From Ophioderma brevispina (Eukaryota > Echinodermata > Ophiuroidea > Amphilepidida > Ophiodermatidae), in assembly GCA_023653785.1 (NCBI GenBank), contig JAMKCH010005424.1, positions 1 to 64,000 on the forward strand: a stretch of 64,000 nucleotides of DNA. Reading direction: 5' to 3'. A program made the translations under genes and the position numbers. Shown in pieces: positions 62,986 to 64,000 of the stretch (positions are counted from its first letter, which is position 1; each line of letters starts with the position of its first letter). Below the pieces are notes generated by a model. That model ran no database searches. It was not told the DNA's origin and saw only the letters and a program-made list of their open reading frames with translations.

Positions 62986-63170
62986 ACCTCTGTCTCTCTG
63001 TCTCTTTCTTTTTCTCTCTTCTCCTCCCCTCTCTTTTCTTTCGCAATCTCTTGGGTGGCCCTAACTCGCGTGGCCCGTGAACTTTGTCCACTCTGTCCCC
63101 TATGGTAGCTACGCCCCTGCTCATCTGGTTTCTTTATTATAGCATTTAATATATTAAATTATATCATCTA

Positions 63171-63219
<49 letters not shown>

Positions 63220-63645
63220 TAAACATTTCTTACATTAATAATGATTTAATTCCGTTCAGAATGATGGTTCCGTGTTACTCGAACAATGTCGTCTCCTTAT
63301 ATTGCAGAGATTTTGAAAGACCGTACCCAGTACTCCACTACTCCAAGTGGATATGGATAGATTTTCAACATCTACTTTCAATTGCTTAGCAAGGTACGCT
63401 ATTGATCATCTTAATCTACAAAGGTTGTTTGTTTTTTTAATATATATGATCCTCAACATTAATCAGAGTTTTATATGAAATCCTTTATCCTCCTCCACGT
63501 AATTTTATCACAGCATCGTGAAATGCGATTTCACGGAGCTGTTTTACATGGAGTTATCGGAAACGCCAAATGACGACGGAGTTCGTGAAATAGCATGCGT
63601 AGTCAACCTACCATAATATTTGCACACTTCCGCATGTAAGTGTTA

Positions 63646-63681
<36 letters not shown>

Positions 63682-64000
63682 GACAGCTTCAAAACCTCAA
63701 ATCCCATGTCACCAAATGGCGGTGCAGGGCTGGGATTGGCATCGATTTGGTTTCCAATGTATGAACTTTTTTATCAATATGGAACCTTTTTACTGGGGTT
63801 ATGGGGGTTTGGAACGTTTTGGTAATTACCAAAGAGGTTTTCAGTAAAAAATAAATAAAAATATCCATTATTGCATATGCGTACGATCGTCTTCTGTTAT
63901 TCACAATTCAAACCTTTGTGGGTGCAGATCTGATTTGAGAGGGCCGCCCAATGGAACCACCACTTGTTTGCAATGGTCTCCTGTTATGAAAAACGCCTCA
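62986..64000. repeat. Exact direct repeat, copy 2 (to window edge)
   Basis: Identical to 52760-53774; see that entry. It begins abruptly at ACCTCTGTCTCTCTG after unrelated sequence ending CACAAGTAAG. Confidence 0.95.

Overview
The window is gene-poor, AT-rich animal genomic DNA, probably from an aquatic invertebrate. The evidence is GT-AG spliced exons with multi-kilobase introns, a secreted SRCR / right-handed beta-helix protein of the bilaterian Bark beetle (Anakonda) type, a non-LTR retrotransposon remnant, tRNA-derived SINE heads, many inverted-repeat (foldback or MITE-like) elements, long microsatellites and poly-A/poly-T tracts. Nothing prokaryotic is present. I cannot name the species from the sequence.

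The one gene I can support runs on the + strand from about 37.87 kb to beyond the right edge. It starts with a candidate signal peptide and continues as a Bark-like ectodomain: beta-helix entry strand, SRCR domain 1 split by an intron, beta-helix, a possible CUB-like segment, a long exon of beta-helix coils, SRCR domain 2, and further short exons. I place exons at about 37867-38490, 41221-41422, 42179-42524, 43261-43493, 45510-48016, 57490-57545 and 60146-60226. Splice phases agree at 41422/42179, 48016/57490 and 57545/60146. Several exons carry single-base frame disruptions and two in-frame stops, while a 466-codon stretch (46639-48039) is fully open. The locus is therefore either a decaying copy or, more likely, a good gene in a poorly polished long-read consensus.

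Region 1-37.4 kb has no gene I can support. It is a mosaic of repeats: dispersed family R1 (664-1210, 34690-34875, 36514-37068, and inverted at 44705-45505), families R2 and R3, a 78-bp minisatellite (4.44-4.96 kb), a MITE (6.06-6.45 kb), a 3.4-kb foldback element with a nested LINE remnant (7.06-10.52 kb), a smaller foldback (14.13-15.01 kb), a 3-kb foldback whose arms are built of short tandem repeats (18.58-21.53 kb), and a 4.7-kb tandem duplication (22.93-32.40 kb) that itself contains a foldback and several hairpins.

Region 37.5-64 kb is the gene. Its introns hold a TA-flanked mariner-type MITE, two copies of another MITE, hairpin elements, a GGCGTAGC-ended element and simple repeats. 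A block of 1015 bp (52760-53774) recurs at 62986-64000 with identical homopolymer lengths. The indel-dominated tandem copies and this exact copy suggest that assembly quality is a major theme of the window. No multi-gene system, operon or CRISPR array is present.
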